64,000 nucleotides of DNA from the NCBI RefSeq assembly GCF_004353915.1, contig NZ_SMRP01000002.1, forward strand, positions 334,574-398,573, read 5' to 3'. Positions 50,896 to 60,236 of this stretch are shown here, in pieces. This DNA is from Paraburkholderia silviterrae (GTDB lineage Bacteria > Pseudomonadota > Gammaproteobacteria > Burkholderiales > Burkholderiaceae). Within the stretch, counting starts at the first letter, position 1. Each line of letters starts with the position of its first letter. The notes beneath the pieces were generated by a model, which saw only the letters and a list, made by a program, of their open reading frames with translations, was not told the origin of the DNA and did not search any database. Position numbers and translations under genes: made by a program.

Positions 50896-52041
50896 ATGAC
50901 GGCACTTCAAACAGTCAATCTCGGCACCGCGCCAGCGGGCACCGATGGGGATACCGTTCGCGTAGCGATGACGAAGGGCAACTCGAACGTCGCGGTGCTC
51001 AATGCACAATCGGCACTCACGTCTGCCACGACGATCACGGTGGCGCAGGCCTTGACCGCCGCCGCGCACCTCGGCAAACGGGTGAACATCAACCTTGCCT
51101 CGGCTGGCACGATCAATGTTCCATCTGCCTCGACGGGCGGCGCCGATGGCGTAATCCATCTGCGCAACGTCGGCAGCACGGTTGTCACGCTCGCGATCAC
51201 GACGGGCTCCGGCGATACGCTGGCACTCACGAAGCTCAATCCAGGCGAAAGCGCGCTGCTCGATACGGATGGCGTGCATGCGTGGAATGTGTTGATGCGC
51301 GGGCGTACGAATGCTGACAACGAAATTGTCAACGGAACGCTGACCGTCGCTAATGCCGTAGCCGCAAGTCATGCGCTCCCCCTTGGTCAAGCACAGGGCC
51401 GGCTACTGGGGGTGGTTCCGTTCTATGCATCCGGGGCATTTAACGCGCCGCAAGGGACAACCGCGGTTCGCGTTAAATGCCTGGGCGGCGGAGGCGCCGG
51501 CGGCGGCGCAATTGCTACATCGGTCGGCACTGTGTCCCTAGGTGCACCAGGAACGTCAGGCGCGTATGCGGAGGGGTACTTCACCAGCGGATTCAATGGT
51601 GTTGCCGTTACAGTGGGCGCGGCTGGGACATACGGCTCTGGCGTGGCTGGAGGGAACGGCGGCCAGTCGTCATTCGGTTCATTACTTGTTTGTCCGGGAG
51701 GTTACGGGGGATCGGTGTCGGGGCAAATTACCGGCGCCCCTACTGGGTGGTGGATTGGCCGGGGTCCCGCTGCATCGGGGGCTGGAGCGTATGTCTTGAG
51801 CGGGGGGGTGGCGCCTTCGCCGTCACTTGCTTTTGCCATGTCGTGGGGTGTGGGCGGCATGGGCGGTAGCTCGCCTCTCGGTGCGGGAGGGGGTTGTGTA
51901 AATGCCGGGGTTACGGGTGGTGCTGCGGTTGGTTTTGGTGCGGGCGGCGGCGGGACTATGCAGGTACAAAGCGCTGGCGCGGTAGTTGGTGGTCCCGCCA
52001 CGCCTGGCGTTGTACTTGTCGAATGTTACGGGTCCGTATGA
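50896..52041 (+). CDS. Glycine-rich tail fibre/adhesin-like protein
   Basis: This 381-residue protein has a beta-rich N-terminal half (about 1-170) and a C-terminal half with many Gly runs (CLGGGGAGGGAI, GVAGGNGGQSSFG, FGAGGGGTMQV). Glycine-rich tips of this kind are known in phage adhesins, where they form the receptor-binding surface. It is inserted between M and L, where lambda has no such gene. Expression as part of the tail tip is inferred. Confidence 0.7.
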   Translation: MTALQTVNLGTAPAGTDGDTVRVAMTKGNSNVAVLNAQSALTSATTITVAQALTAAAHLGKRVNINLASAGTINVPSASTGGADGVIHLRNVGSTVVTLAITTGSGDTLALTKLNPGESALLDTDGVHAWNVLMRGRTNADNEIVNGTLTVANAVAASHALPLGQAQGRLLGVVPFYASGAFNAPQGTTAVRVKCLGGGGAGGGAIATSVGTVSLGAPGTSGAYAEGYFTSGFNGVAVTVGAAGTYGSGVAGGNGGQSSFGSLLVCPGGYGGSVSGQITGAPTGWWIGRGPAASGAGAYVLSGGVAPSPSLAFAMSWGVGGMGGSSPLGAGGGCVNAGVTGGAAVGFGAGGGGTMQVQSAGAVVGGPATPGVVLVECYGSV

Positions 52042-52721
52042 CTATCAACGCAGACGTACAACAGCTTGAGCCCGGTCGCCTCGTGGAGCTCTTCGAGGTC
52101 GACTGCACGGCAATCGGCGGCGACATGTTGCGCTTCCACGGCCACCTGCAATCGACGTCGATCTGGTGGCAGGGCAACGAGTACAAGCCGTGGCCGATCC
52201 ACGCGAGCGGCTTCAAGCGCACGACGGATTCGCAGCAGCCTACGCCGACGCTCACCGTGGGCGACGTCAATGGCACGATCTCGGCGCTGTGCGTCTACCT
52301 GGCTGATCTTGTGGGCGCGACGGTGCGCCGCCGGCGGACGCTCACAAAGTATCTCGACGCCGTCAACTTCGCAGGCGGCAACCCGACGGCCGATCCGACT
52401 GCGGAGATGGCTGCTGAGATCTGGCGCGTCGAGCAGAAGAGCAACGAGCAACCGGGCCTGCGGGTCGAGTTCACGCTCGCCTCGCCGCTCGATTTCGGCG
52501 GTCAGCAGCTTCCCGCGCGCCAGATCGTGAGCATCTGCCAGTGGAAGTATCGCGATGCGAATTGCGGCTATACGGGCACCGCGTATTTCGATGCAAAAGA
52601 CCAGCCTGTGAGCGATGCGGCGCTTGACCGCTGCAGCATGAAGATCAGCGGCTGCGAGTGCCGCTTCGGCGTCAACAATCCGCTGTCCACCGGCGGCTTT
52701 CTCAGCGACACCCTTTCCTGA
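52038..52721 (+). CDS. Minor tail protein L
   Basis: This 227-residue protein has the gpL pattern: LEPGRLVELFEVDCTAIGG, then QIVSICQWKYRDANCGYTG and CSMKISGCECRFG. The four C-terminal Cys correspond to the iron-sulfur cluster ligands described for lambda gpL. The start overlaps the preceding stop. Confidence 0.9.
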   Translation: MTINADVQQLEPGRLVELFEVDCTAIGGDMLRFHGHLQSTSIWWQGNEYKPWPIHASGFKRTTDSQQPTPTLTVGDVNGTISALCVYLADLVGATVRRRRTLTKYLDAVNFAGGNPTADPTAEMAAEIWRVEQKSNEQPGLRVEFTLASPLDFGGQQLPARQIVSICQWKYRDANCGYTGTAYFDAKDQPVSDAALDRCSMKISGCECRFGVNNPLSTGGFLSDTLS

Positions 52722-53471
52722 ATGAACGAAACGACCAAGGCCGCGATCGCCTCGCACGCGATCGCGGAGTACCCGCGCGAGTGCTGCGGGCTGGTGGTGC
52801 TCGCCCATGACGCGGAGGTGTACATGCCGTGCGCGAACTGGGCGGCCACGCCGACGGAGCATTTCGTACTTGCCGCGGAGGACTATGCGCGCGCCGAGGA
52901 CGCGGGCGAGATTGTCGCGCTCGCGCATTCGCACCCAGGCGCGCCGGCGCGGCCCAGCGTCTCCGACAAGGCAATGTGCGAGGCGAGCGGCATCGCGCGC
53001 TGGGTGATCGTATCGCTCGGGGTGCAGGCCGATGGCTCGATCGCCGTCGACGACTGGTGCGAGTTCGGGCCAAGCGGCTACATCGCGCCGCTCATCGGGC
53101 GCGAGTTTGCGCACGGCGTGCACGACTGCTACGCGATCGTGCGCGACTGGTATCGCCTCGAGCGTGACATCGATCTGCCGGATTTCGAGCGGCGCGACGA
53201 CTGGTGGGATGACGGGCATTCGTCGCTCTACGTCGACAACTACCGCGCTGCGGGCTTCGAGGACGTAGGTCTCGCTGCCGAGCTGGAGATCGGCGACGTG
53301 CTGCTGATGCAGATCCGCAGCCGCAACGGCGTGCCGAATCACGCGGGCGTTTATCTCGGCGACGGCCATTTCCTGCACCACATGCATGGACGCCTCTCGG
53401 GACGCGCCGTATGGGGCGGCATGTGGGCGCAATGCCTTCGCACGGTGCTGCGATACAGGGGAAGCGAATGA
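52722..53471 (+). CDS. Tail assembly protein K (JAB metalloprotease plus NlpC/P60 domain)
   Basis: This 249-residue protein has an N-terminal JAB/MPN domain with ECCGLVV and the metal-binding HSHPGAPARPSVSD, and a C-terminal NlpC-type peptidase with HDCYAIVRDWY and NHAGVYLGDGHFLHH. Both are typical for gpK, which is needed for tail tip assembly and may act on peptidoglycan. The gene follows L directly. Confidence 0.92.
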   Translation: MNETTKAAIASHAIAEYPRECCGLVVLAHDAEVYMPCANWAATPTEHFVLAAEDYARAEDAGEIVALAHSHPGAPARPSVSDKAMCEASGIARWVIVSLGVQADGSIAVDDWCEFGPSGYIAPLIGREFAHGVHDCYAIVRDWYRLERDIDLPDFERRDDWWDDGHSSLYVDNYRAAGFEDVGLAAELEIGDVLLMQIRSRNGVPNHAGVYLGDGHFLHHMHGRLSGRAVWGGMWAQCLRTVLRYRGSE

Positions 53472-54031
53472 ACGATCAATTGCGAACGATCAGGCTGTAC
53501 GGCGTACTCGGCGCGCGCTTCGGGCGCGTGCATCGTCTCGCCGTTCGCTCGACGTCCGAGGCCATGCGCGCGCTCGGCGTCGTGCTGCCGGGCTTTCGGC
53601 AGTTCATGGCGCGGTCGCGGGAGCAGGGGCTCACGTTCGCGGTGTTCGTCGGCAAGCAGAACCTCGCGCGCGACGAGCTCGAATACCCGGTCGGGCCCGA
53701 AGAGATTCGCGTCGCGCCGGTGCTGGTCGGCAGCAAGCGCGGCGGCCTGTTCCAGACGATCCTCGGCGCTGCGCTCGTCGTGGTGGGGGTGTTCACGCAG
53801 ATGCCGACGTTGATCGGTTTGGGCGCCTCGATGGCGCTCGGCGGCGTCGTGCAGATGCTTAGCCCGCAGACGGGCGGCCTGGCCGGCGTCGCCAATAACG
53901 GCACCTCGTACTACTTCAACGGGCCGGTGAACAGCGCCGCGCAGGGTGAGCCCGTGCCGATTGTGTACGGGCGCATGGTGGTCGGCTCGAAGGTGATCAG
54001 TTCAGGCATTTACGCACAGGATCAAAACTGA
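53468..54031 (+). CDS. Tail assembly protein I
   Basis: This 187-residue protein matches gpI: RTIRLYGVLGARFGRVHRLAVRSTSEAMRALGVVLPGFRQFM, then a hydrophobic Gly-rich segment (GAALVVVGVFTQMPTLIGLGASMALGG) and GEPVPIVYGRMVVGSKVISSG. It overlaps K and precedes the tip protein J by two bases. Confidence 0.9.
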   Translation: MNDQLRTIRLYGVLGARFGRVHRLAVRSTSEAMRALGVVLPGFRQFMARSREQGLTFAVFVGKQNLARDELEYPVGPEEIRVAPVLVGSKRGGLFQTILGAALVVVGVFTQMPTLIGLGASMALGGVVQMLSPQTGGLAGVANNGTSYYFNGPVNSAAQGEPVPIVYGRMVVGSKVISSGIYAQDQN

Positions 54032-54033
54032 GT

Positions 54034-57000
54034 ATGCGGATTTCAGGGGCAAAAGGTGGCGGCGGTGGCGCGGCGGCGGAATCGCCGGACAGCCTGCACT
54101 CGATCGCCTATGCGAAGGTGCTCGACCTCATCTCGGAGGGGCCGATCGTTGGTCTGGCGAGCGGTCTGCAGTCCGTCTATCTCGACGGCACGCCCATTCT
54201 GAACGGCGACGGGTCGAGCAACTTCCAGAACTACAGCGTCGACACGCGCGTTGGCACACCAGACCAAGATTTCATGTCGGGCTTCCCGGCCGTCGAGAAT
54301 GAGACGGCTGTCGGTGTTGCGCTCACAAGCGACGCGCCCTGGGTGCGTCAGATCCAGAATGTGCAGCTCACTGCAGCGCGCATTCGCTTTGGCGTGCCCG
54401 CGCTCGCCCAGACGAATACCTCGACGGGCGACGTTACCGGCTATCGCGTCGCCTATGCGGTCGATGTGGGTGTCGACGGTGGATCGTATGCTCAGGTACT
54501 GACTGGCGCGTTCGACGGCAAGACGACGTCCCTCTACGAGCGCAGCGTGCGCATCGAGCTGCCGAAGGCGAAAACGGGCTGGCTCGTGCGCGTGCGTCGC
54601 GTCACGCCGAACGCGCACGCGAGCTACATTCAGGACACCGTCAACATCGAGGCGATCACCGAGATCATCGATCGCAAGCTGCGCTATCCGATGAGCGCGC
54701 TCGTTGGCATGTCGTTCGATGCGCAGTCGTTCAGCTCTGTGCCGACGCGCTCCTACGATGTCAAGGGCCGCATCATCAGCATGCCGACGAATTATGATCC
54801 CAACGCCCGCGTCTACTCGGGTGTCTGGGATGGCACGTTCAAACAGGCATGGACGAACAATCCTGCCTGGGTCTTTTTCGACCTCGTGCTGAATGATCGA
54901 TACGGCGCTGGCAAGTTCGTCGACGCGTCGACGATCGACAAATGGCAGCTCTACGAGATCGGGCAGTACTGCGACATCATGGTGCCGGACGGGAAGGGTG
55001 GCCAGGAGCCGCGCTTCACGTGCAACTGCGTGATCCAGTCGCAAGCGGACGCGTTCAAGGTACTGCAGGACATCGCAGGCATCTTTCGTGGGCAGGCGTA
55101 TTGGGGTGCGGGCAGCGTCATCGCAACGGCGGACATGCCGTCAGATCCGGTGCACGTGTACACGCAGGCGAATGTGGTCGGCGGTCAGTTCTCGTATGTC
55201 GGCTCGGAGCGCAAGACGCGCTACACCGTCGCGCAGGTAAGCTGGAACGACCCAGCGAACCAGTACAAGCAGGCTGTCGAATATGTGCCCGACGATGACG
55301 GTCTCGCGCGCTATGGCGTCATCAAGGCGCAGATCACGGCGTTCGGCACGACGTCGCAGGCGCAGGCGCATCGCCTCGGGCTCTGGACGCTGCTCACGAG
55401 CCGCTACGAGACGAACACGGTATCGTTTCAGGTCGGCCTCGACGGCACGCTCTGCATGCCCGGCGAGGTGATCGCCGTCGCGGACGTGAACAAGGCGGGG
55501 CGCCGCATCGGAGGCCGTATCCGATCGATGAGCGCGCGCGCGGTGGTGCTCGACAAGGCGCCCACGGCGGCGGCCGGCGACACGCTGACCGTGATCATGC
55601 CTGACGGCGTCGCGCAGGCGCGCACGGTGCAATCTGTGAGCGGCGACACGTTCACGATGACTGCGGCATTCGATAGCGACGCCGTGCCCGGCGCGGTTTG
55701 GATGCTGGAAAGCACTGGCCTGGTCTCGCAACTCTTCCGCGTGACGGGAGTCGAGGAGGTCGACGACAACGGCCAGATCACGTACACGATCACGGCGGCG
55801 CAGCACGAGCCGGGCAAGTACGCGGCGATCGACAACGGGGCGCAGATCCAGCAGCGGCCCATAACGGTCATCCCGCCGTCGGCGCAAACGCCGCCGTCGA
55901 ATGTGCGTGTCTCGACGTACTCGTTCACGGACCAGGGCATTGCCAAGACGAACATGGTGATCGCGTGGGACGCCGCCGACAAGGCGGTGAACTACATCCC
56001 CGAATGGAGGAAGGACAGCGGCGAATGGGTGCCGGCTAACCAGACTGGCGGCCTGCAGGTCGAGGTGGCGGGCATCTATCAGGGCAAGTATCTCGCCCGC
56101 GTGCGCGCGCAGAACGCGATGGGCGTGACGTCGATCCCGGCGTACAGCGCTGAGACGCAGCTCACTGGCAAGACGAGCCCGCCGCCGGCGGTCACGTCGC
56201 TGACAACTACGACGCAGGTGTTTGCGATCCAGCTCGACTGGACGTTCCCCGCCGATGGCTCTGCCAACGATACGGCGTACACGGATGTCTGGTACAGCAA
56301 GACGAGTGACCGCAGCACCGCGACGCGCCTTTCGATGTACCCCTATCCGCAGGCGCGCGCAAGCCTGATGGGACTTGCTGCGGGGCAGTCGTTTTTCTTC
56401 TGGGCGCGGCTGGTCGACACGTCCGGCAACGTCGGGCCGTGGTATCCGACTGGCGCTGGCGTGAACGGTCAGAGTAGCAGCGATGCGACCCAGATCCTGT
56501 CGTACCTCACCGGCCAGATCACGAAGAGCCAGCTCGGGCAGGAAGTGCTAACGCCGATCAACGCGATTCCTGGCCTGCAGCAGAACGTAACCGACAACGC
56601 CGCGGCAATCACGGCCGAGCAGCAGTCGCGCATCAGTGGCGACAGCGCGCTCTCCACGCGCATCGACAAGGTGAGCGCTCAGGTGCTCGTGCCTGACATG
56701 GCGGGCGACACCGGCGGCTACGCAGGATCGACCACGGTATATGCGGGCGTCTGGTCTGAGCAGTCGGCGCGCGCCGAGGCCGACATGGCCCTTGCGAAGA
56801 ACATCGAGACGACAACGGCGCAGATGAATTCGTCGAGCGCCTCGTTGCTCGCCGCGGTCCGCACGGAAACGCAGGCGCGCGTCGATGCGGATAGCGCGCA
56901 AGCGCAGCAGATCACGACGGTGCAGGCGAGCGTGACCGGCGTTAGCGGTCGCGTTGATGGTCTTCAGGGTCAGGTGACCGACCTCAGCGCATCGGTGCAG

Positions 57001-57465
57001 ACGAACGCAAACGCCTATGCGGACCTCAATGGCCGCGTGAATGCTTCGTACACCATCAAGACGCAGGTCACTGCGAACGGGCGGACGTACGTCGCGGGCA
57101 TTGGCGTCGGCATCGACAACAGCAGCGGTCAAATCGAATCGCAGGTACTCGTCGCGGCGCAGCGCTTCGCGATCCTAGACAACACCGGATCCGCTGTGTC
57201 GTCGCCATTCGTCGTGCAGGGCGGCCAGGTGTTTATCTCGCAGGCGTTCATCGGTACCGGCTGGATTCAAAACGCCATGATCGGCGATGTAATCCAGTCG
57301 ACGACCGTCGGTGCGAACGGGCAGCCGCGCTGGAAGCTCGACAAGAACGCCTCGCTCACGATGACCGGCGCCAACACCGGTAGCGGATACGCGGTGCACG
57401 ACGACCAAGGTGGCCGCGCATATGACGGTAACGGCACCATGCGGGTGCGATGGGGGATCTGGTAA
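54034..57465 (+). CDS. Tip attachment / host specificity protein J
   Basis: This 1143-residue central tail fibre decides host range. The N-terminal hub region (about 1-620) has SIAYAKVLDLISEGPIVGLASGLQSVYLDGTPI and GMSFDAQSFSSVPTRSYDVKGR. Fibronectin-like modules follow (about 620-820), then helical segments (about 830-1010) and a C-terminal DUF1983-like part ending near the receptor region. Its stop overlaps the next start by one base. Confidence 0.95.
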   Translation: MRISGAKGGGGGAAAESPDSLHSIAYAKVLDLISEGPIVGLASGLQSVYLDGTPILNGDGSSNFQNYSVDTRVGTPDQDFMSGFPAVENETAVGVALTSDAPWVRQIQNVQLTAARIRFGVPALAQTNTSTGDVTGYRVAYAVDVGVDGGSYAQVLTGAFDGKTTSLYERSVRIELPKAKTGWLVRVRRVTPNAHASYIQDTVNIEAITEIIDRKLRYPMSALVGMSFDAQSFSSVPTRSYDVKGRIISMPTNYDPNARVYSGVWDGTFKQAWTNNPAWVFFDLVLNDRYGAGKFVDASTIDKWQLYEIGQYCDIMVPDGKGGQEPRFTCNCVIQSQADAFKVLQDIAGIFRGQAYWGAGSVIATADMPSDPVHVYTQANVVGGQFSYVGSERKTRYTVAQVSWNDPANQYKQAVEYVPDDDGLARYGVIKAQITAFGTTSQAQAHRLGLWTLLTSRYETNTVSFQVGLDGTLCMPGEVIAVADVNKAGRRIGGRIRSMSARAVVLDKAPTAAAGDTLTVIMPDGVAQARTVQSVSGDTFTMTAAFDSDAVPGAVWMLESTGLVSQLFRVTGVEEVDDNGQITYTITAAQHEPGKYAAIDNGAQIQQRPITVIPPSAQTPPSNVRVSTYSFTDQGIAKTNMVIAWDAADKAVNYIPEWRKDSGEWVPANQTGGLQVEVAGIYQGKYLARVRAQNAMGVTSIPAYSAETQLTGKTSPPPAVTSLTTTTQVFAIQLDWTFPADGSANDTAYTDVWYSKTSDRSTATRLSMYPYPQARASLMGLAAGQSFFFWARLVDTSGNVGPWYPTGAGVNGQSSSDATQILSYLTGQITKSQLGQEVLTPINAIPGLQQNVTDNAAAITAEQQSRISGDSALSTRIDKVSAQVLVPDMAGDTGGYAGSTTVYAGVWSEQSARAEADMALAKNIETTTAQMNSSSASLLAAVRTETQARVDADSAQAQQITTVQASVTGVSGRVDGLQGQVTDLSASVQTNANAYADLNGRVNASYTIKTQVTANGRTYVAGIGVGIDNSSGQIESQVLVAAQRFAILDNTGSAVSSPFVVQGGQVFISQAFIGTGWIQNAMIGDVIQSTTVGANGQPRWKLDKNASLTMTGANTGSGYAVHDDQGGRAYDGNGTMRVRWGIW

Positions 57466-57779
57466 TGCCGGCAGGACTACAGGTTTGGGACGCGAACGGC
57501 AACATCATTCTCGATGTCACGTATCGCGTGTTGCGAATCATCGATTCGGTGCGGCTCTCGAGTGGCTCGAGCGGGAACCGGTTCGACGATCGCCTAACGC
57601 AGGGAGGGTGGGTGTCGTTTCAGCCGGACGTGAGCCTTGGTGACGGGTACATGTCCGGGGGTGTCATCGCGCCGCGGTTTTCGATCTCTGGCAACACCCT
57701 GGCTTGGTCATATGCCGCCAAAAACAGTGGCACATATGACATCTATCAGGACGGGACACTTTTCTACGGGGCCAGTTGA
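57465..57779 (+). CDS. Small tail-tip protein
   Basis: This 104-residue beta-rich protein contains LQVWDANGNIILDVTYRVLRIID, the same module that appears in the next gene as LQVFSESGELVFDARQRIARILD. It is coupled to J (TAATG) and to the next gene (TGATG). The motif is common in small proteins behind J and suggests a role at the fibre tip. Confidence 0.75.
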   Translation: MPAGLQVWDANGNIILDVTYRVLRIIDSVRLSSGSSGNRFDDRLTQGGWVSFQPDVSLGDGYMSGGVIAPRFSISGNTLAWSYAAKNSGTYDIYQDGTLFYGAS

Positions 57780-58528
57780 TGACTGCGGGATTTCAGGCTT
57801 GGACAGATAGCGGATTCGTGCAGATCGACGGCACCACGCCGAACTACGCGCTCCGGCAATCGCTCACTGTTACGACAGGCGCAGGCAGCATCAATGTGGG
57901 CCGATCTAACGCTGGATCGATGTACACGTTCACAGCGAATGTGGCGAACTTCACGATCACCGCAGTGGCGCCGTTGGTCGCGCTATACAGCCCGAATGCC
58001 TACGCTGCGATCACGAGGTGCAGAAACAACAACGACGGAACCTGGTCCGTTCAGGTCTGGACCGATGTTGCCGCGAACGTCTCGGTGTACATTTTTGATC
58101 GCTCATCAGCCGCTGCGCCATCCGGGCCAGGATATGGGCTGCAGGTTTTCTCCGAGAGCGGCGAGTTGGTTTTCGATGCCCGTCAGCGTATCGCGCGCAT
58201 CCTCGACAACCAGAGCGGCAACATCATGGGTGCCGGGCCTGGCTGGGGCCAATGGAACCAGGTCGACACGCGCACGTACGCGTTCGGTCCGTATGCCGGC
58301 GTCAGCAAGGTCGGAGTGGCCGCCATCGGCGCGGCGTTCGTAGCAAGCCCCACGGGCGGCACCAATCACGGCTGGTACAACATCAGTGGATTGCAGACCT
58401 CCGGAAACGCGGTCAATTTCCTGTACCAGTATTACCAGAACGGGACTCCATCGCATCCCGGAAATAACACGTGCTTTGGGTCCCAGTATGATTGGCGATT
58501 CATGGCAATCGACTTGAGCAACATCTAG
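57779..58528 (+). CDS. Tail fibre-tip protein, paralogous module with the preceding gene
   Basis: This 249-residue protein has an N-terminal part with FQAWTDSGFVQIDGTTPNYAL, then a second module beginning GYGLQVFSESGELVFDARQRIARIL (about residue 120), which repeats the preceding protein. The rest is Gly/Ser/Asn-rich, ending FGSQYDWRFMAIDLSNI. It probably belongs to the receptor-binding assembly. The ATG at 57779 overlaps the previous stop. Confidence 0.75.
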   Translation: MTAGFQAWTDSGFVQIDGTTPNYALRQSLTVTTGAGSINVGRSNAGSMYTFTANVANFTITAVAPLVALYSPNAYAAITRCRNNNDGTWSVQVWTDVAANVSVYIFDRSSAAAPSGPGYGLQVFSESGELVFDARQRIARILDNQSGNIMGAGPGWGQWNQVDTRTYAFGPYAGVSKVGVAAIGAAFVASPTGGTNHGWYNISGLQTSGNAVNFLYQYYQNGTPSHPGNNTCFGSQYDWRFMAIDLSNI

Positions 58529-58536
58529 GAGAGCAG

Positions 58537-58851
58537 ATGCCGCTTCAACTCAACTTCACCACGCCGTCCACTGGCGCGGTGGCGAGCTATCACGTGGTTC
58601 AGCAGGTTGGGCTCGACTACGTGTCTAGCCTCACCAATGCGACCGTCGCGTCATACCTCGACAGCAGCGCGAAGGGCGCGGGCAAATTCCCCATGTACAC
58701 GCAACAGATCCAGATCGACGGTCTGCCGGATGCTGGGGCGGATGCGCGTTCGTTTGCTGAGTCCTCGCTGATTGTCGCGGCCCTGGCGGATGGAAGCGCA
58801 TCAGTGGGCACCAATCGATACGTGTTCGCCGGTGCTGAGCTCGTCGATTGA
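58537..58851 (+). CDS. Hypothetical tail-region protein
   Basis: This 104-residue protein (MPLQLNFTTPSTGAVASYHVVQQVGLDYVSSLTNATVASYLDSSAKG...) has AGGAGAG before its ATG and is the last gene before the lysis group. It is beta-rich. I know it only as a common neighbour of tail genes in Burkholderia prophages. Confidence 0.65.
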   Translation: MPLQLNFTTPSTGAVASYHVVQQVGLDYVSSLTNATVASYLDSSAKGAGKFPMYTQQIQIDGLPDAGADARSFAESSLIVAALADGSASVGTNRYVFAGAELVD

Positions 58852-58876
58852 GCGAGTAGGCAGCAAAGAGTATGCG

Positions 58877-58898
58877 CCGCCCTTGAGGCGGTTTTTTT
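58877..58898 (+). terminator. Terminator before the lysis genes
   Basis: CCGCC (58877-58881) pairs with GGCGG (58887-58891) and is followed by T7. It separates the tail genes from holin. Confidence 0.75.
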
Positions 58899-58913
58899 AT
58901 TTCCGGGGGATTG

Positions 58914-59126
58914 ATGCGAGTAAGCCCAACAGAGGCCGCGAGCTACGCGGGAAGCGGGGTTGCCATGGGGGCGTCGCTGACGCTTACCGACATTGGTGTG
59001 ATAGTCGGTATCGCCACGGCATGTCTCACATTCGCATTGAACGCATTTTTCATGTGGCGCAAGGACCAGCGCGAGCAGCGCGAGTCTGAAGAGCGCCTGC
59101 GCGAGATGGAGAGGCACGATGGCTAA
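58914..59126 (+). CDS. Holin-like small membrane protein
   Basis: This 70-residue protein has one long hydrophobic segment (LTDIGVIVGIATACLTFALNAFFMW) and a charged C-terminal tail (RKDQREQRESEERLREMERHDG), typical of small holins or pinholins next to SAR endolysins. GGGGGA precedes the ATG at 58914. It overlaps the endolysin gene by eight bases. Confidence 0.82.
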   Translation: MRVSPTEAASYAGSGVAMGASLTLTDIGVIVGIATACLTFALNAFFMWRKDQREQRESEERLREMERHDG

Positions 59127-59616
59127 TGGATCGAAGAAGGCGCTTGTGGGTGTTGTGGGGGCTGCTACGGCAGCCCTTTTGCTTTCTGTGGTTCCGCAAT
59201 TCGAGGGCGTCGTGCTGCGCGGCTACCTCGACCCGGTAGGAATCCCGACGAAGTGCATGGGCGACACGCACGACGTGGTGGTCGGCAAGCTCTATAGCGA
59301 GGCTGAGTGCCGCGAGTCACTCGAGACGCAGCTCGTCGCGCATGCGGAGACGGTGCTGAAGTGCACGCCGGGCCTCGCCGGCCGTACGTACCAGCTCGGC
59401 GCCGCGGTGAGCTTCGCCTACAACATCGGCACGAACGCGTATTGCGGCAGCACGACGGCGCGCCGTTTCAACGCCGGCGATTTCCGCGGCGCGTGCAAGG
59501 CGATGAACGAGTCCGACGCAGGCAAGCCGCAGTGGGTGACGTCGAGGGGCCAAGTACTGCCCGGCCTAGTGAAACGGCGCGCGAAAGAGCGGGCCATCTG
59601 TGAGAGGGGGCTGTGA
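59119..59616 (+). CDS. SAR endolysin (glycoside hydrolase 24 lysozyme)
   Basis: This 165-residue muramidase has an N-terminal signal-anchor-release helix (ALVGVVGAATAALLLSVV) followed directly by the catalytic triad E29, D38 and T44 in FEGVVLRGYLDPVGIPT. RTYQLGAAVSFAYNIGTNAYCGST and GLVKRRAKERAIC are family blocks. The anchor keeps it inactive at the membrane until the holin depolarises it. It is coupled to Rz. Confidence 0.93.
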   Translation: MANGSKKALVGVVGAATAALLLSVVPQFEGVVLRGYLDPVGIPTKCMGDTHDVVVGKLYSEAECRESLETQLVAHAETVLKCTPGLAGRTYQLGAAVSFAYNIGTNAYCGSTTARRFNAGDFRGACKAMNESDAGKPQWVTSRGQVLPGLVKRRAKERAICERGL

Positions 59617-60155
59617 TGCTGAAACCGATTTTGCCGTACCTGATCGCCGCGCTGCTCGGCGCCTTGGCAGGCGCGGGGTGCATGCACCTTGTCGGAAGCG
59701 CGCGCCTCGCTGCTGAGCGGGCCGCGCACGCGCGCGACGACGAGCAACACGCACGCGACATGCTCGCCGTGTCGCGTGCGGCGCTGGAGGGAGAGCAACG
59801 CGCGATCGACGCGCACAACGTGGCGCAGGATGCGCTCGCCGCGGCGGATGCCGCAATCACGAAGGAGAAAGACGCACATGAAGCTGACAACCGTAACTAT
59901 CGCAGTGCTCTCGCTGCTGGCACTGAGCGCGTGCGCGTCGCAGTGCGCAACTGTTCAGCAACCGGTAGCGGTGACGCAACCGGACCTTCCGGCGCCGCCG
60001 GCGTGGGTTATGGAGCCGCCGCCGTCGCAGACCTCGACCCAGCGGTTGCAGAGCGCGTTTTCGGCGTCGCAGGAGACGACCAACGCGAAATCGACAAGGT
60101 GAAGGTGCTGCAGGCATACGTCTGCGCAGTGCGCCCGCACACCCCCGGCTGCTAG
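59616..60155 (+). CDS. Inner-membrane spanin Rz
   Basis: This 179-residue protein has an N-terminal membrane helix (PILPYLIAALLGALAGAG) and a periplasmic coiled coil (about 25-100, RAAHARDDEQHARDMLAVSRAALEGEQRAIDAHN). It would pair with Rz1, encoded inside it, to break the outer membrane. The ATG at 59616 shares a base with the endolysin stop. Confidence 0.9.
   Translation: MLKPILPYLIAALLGALAGAGCMHLVGSARLAAERAAHARDDEQHARDMLAVSRAALEGEQRAIDAHNVAQDALAAADAAITKEKDAHEADNRNYRSALAAGTERVRVAVRNCSATGSGDATGPSGAAGVGYGAAAVADLDPAVAERVFGVAGDDQREIDKVKVLQAYVCAVRPHTPGC
59878..60102 (+). CDS. Outer-membrane spanin Rz1, embedded in Rz
   Basis: In the +1 frame within Rz, a 74-residue lipoprotein begins MKLTTVTIAVLSLLALSAC with a lipobox at Cys19, followed by a Pro-rich mature part (PDLPAPPAWVMEPPPSQ). 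AAGGAG precedes the ATG. A fully embedded Rz1 of this kind is known from lambda. Confidence 0.92.
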   Translation: MKLTTVTIAVLSLLALSACASQCATVQQPVAVTQPDLPAPPAWVMEPPPSQTSTQRLQSAFSASQETTNAKSTR

Positions 60156-60236
60156 TAGGCAAAACGTAAATGTTTTGTAAACTTTCGGGGCGGCTTGAGA
60201 GGGCCGCTCCAACAAGAACCGAACCGGGGAACAAGA

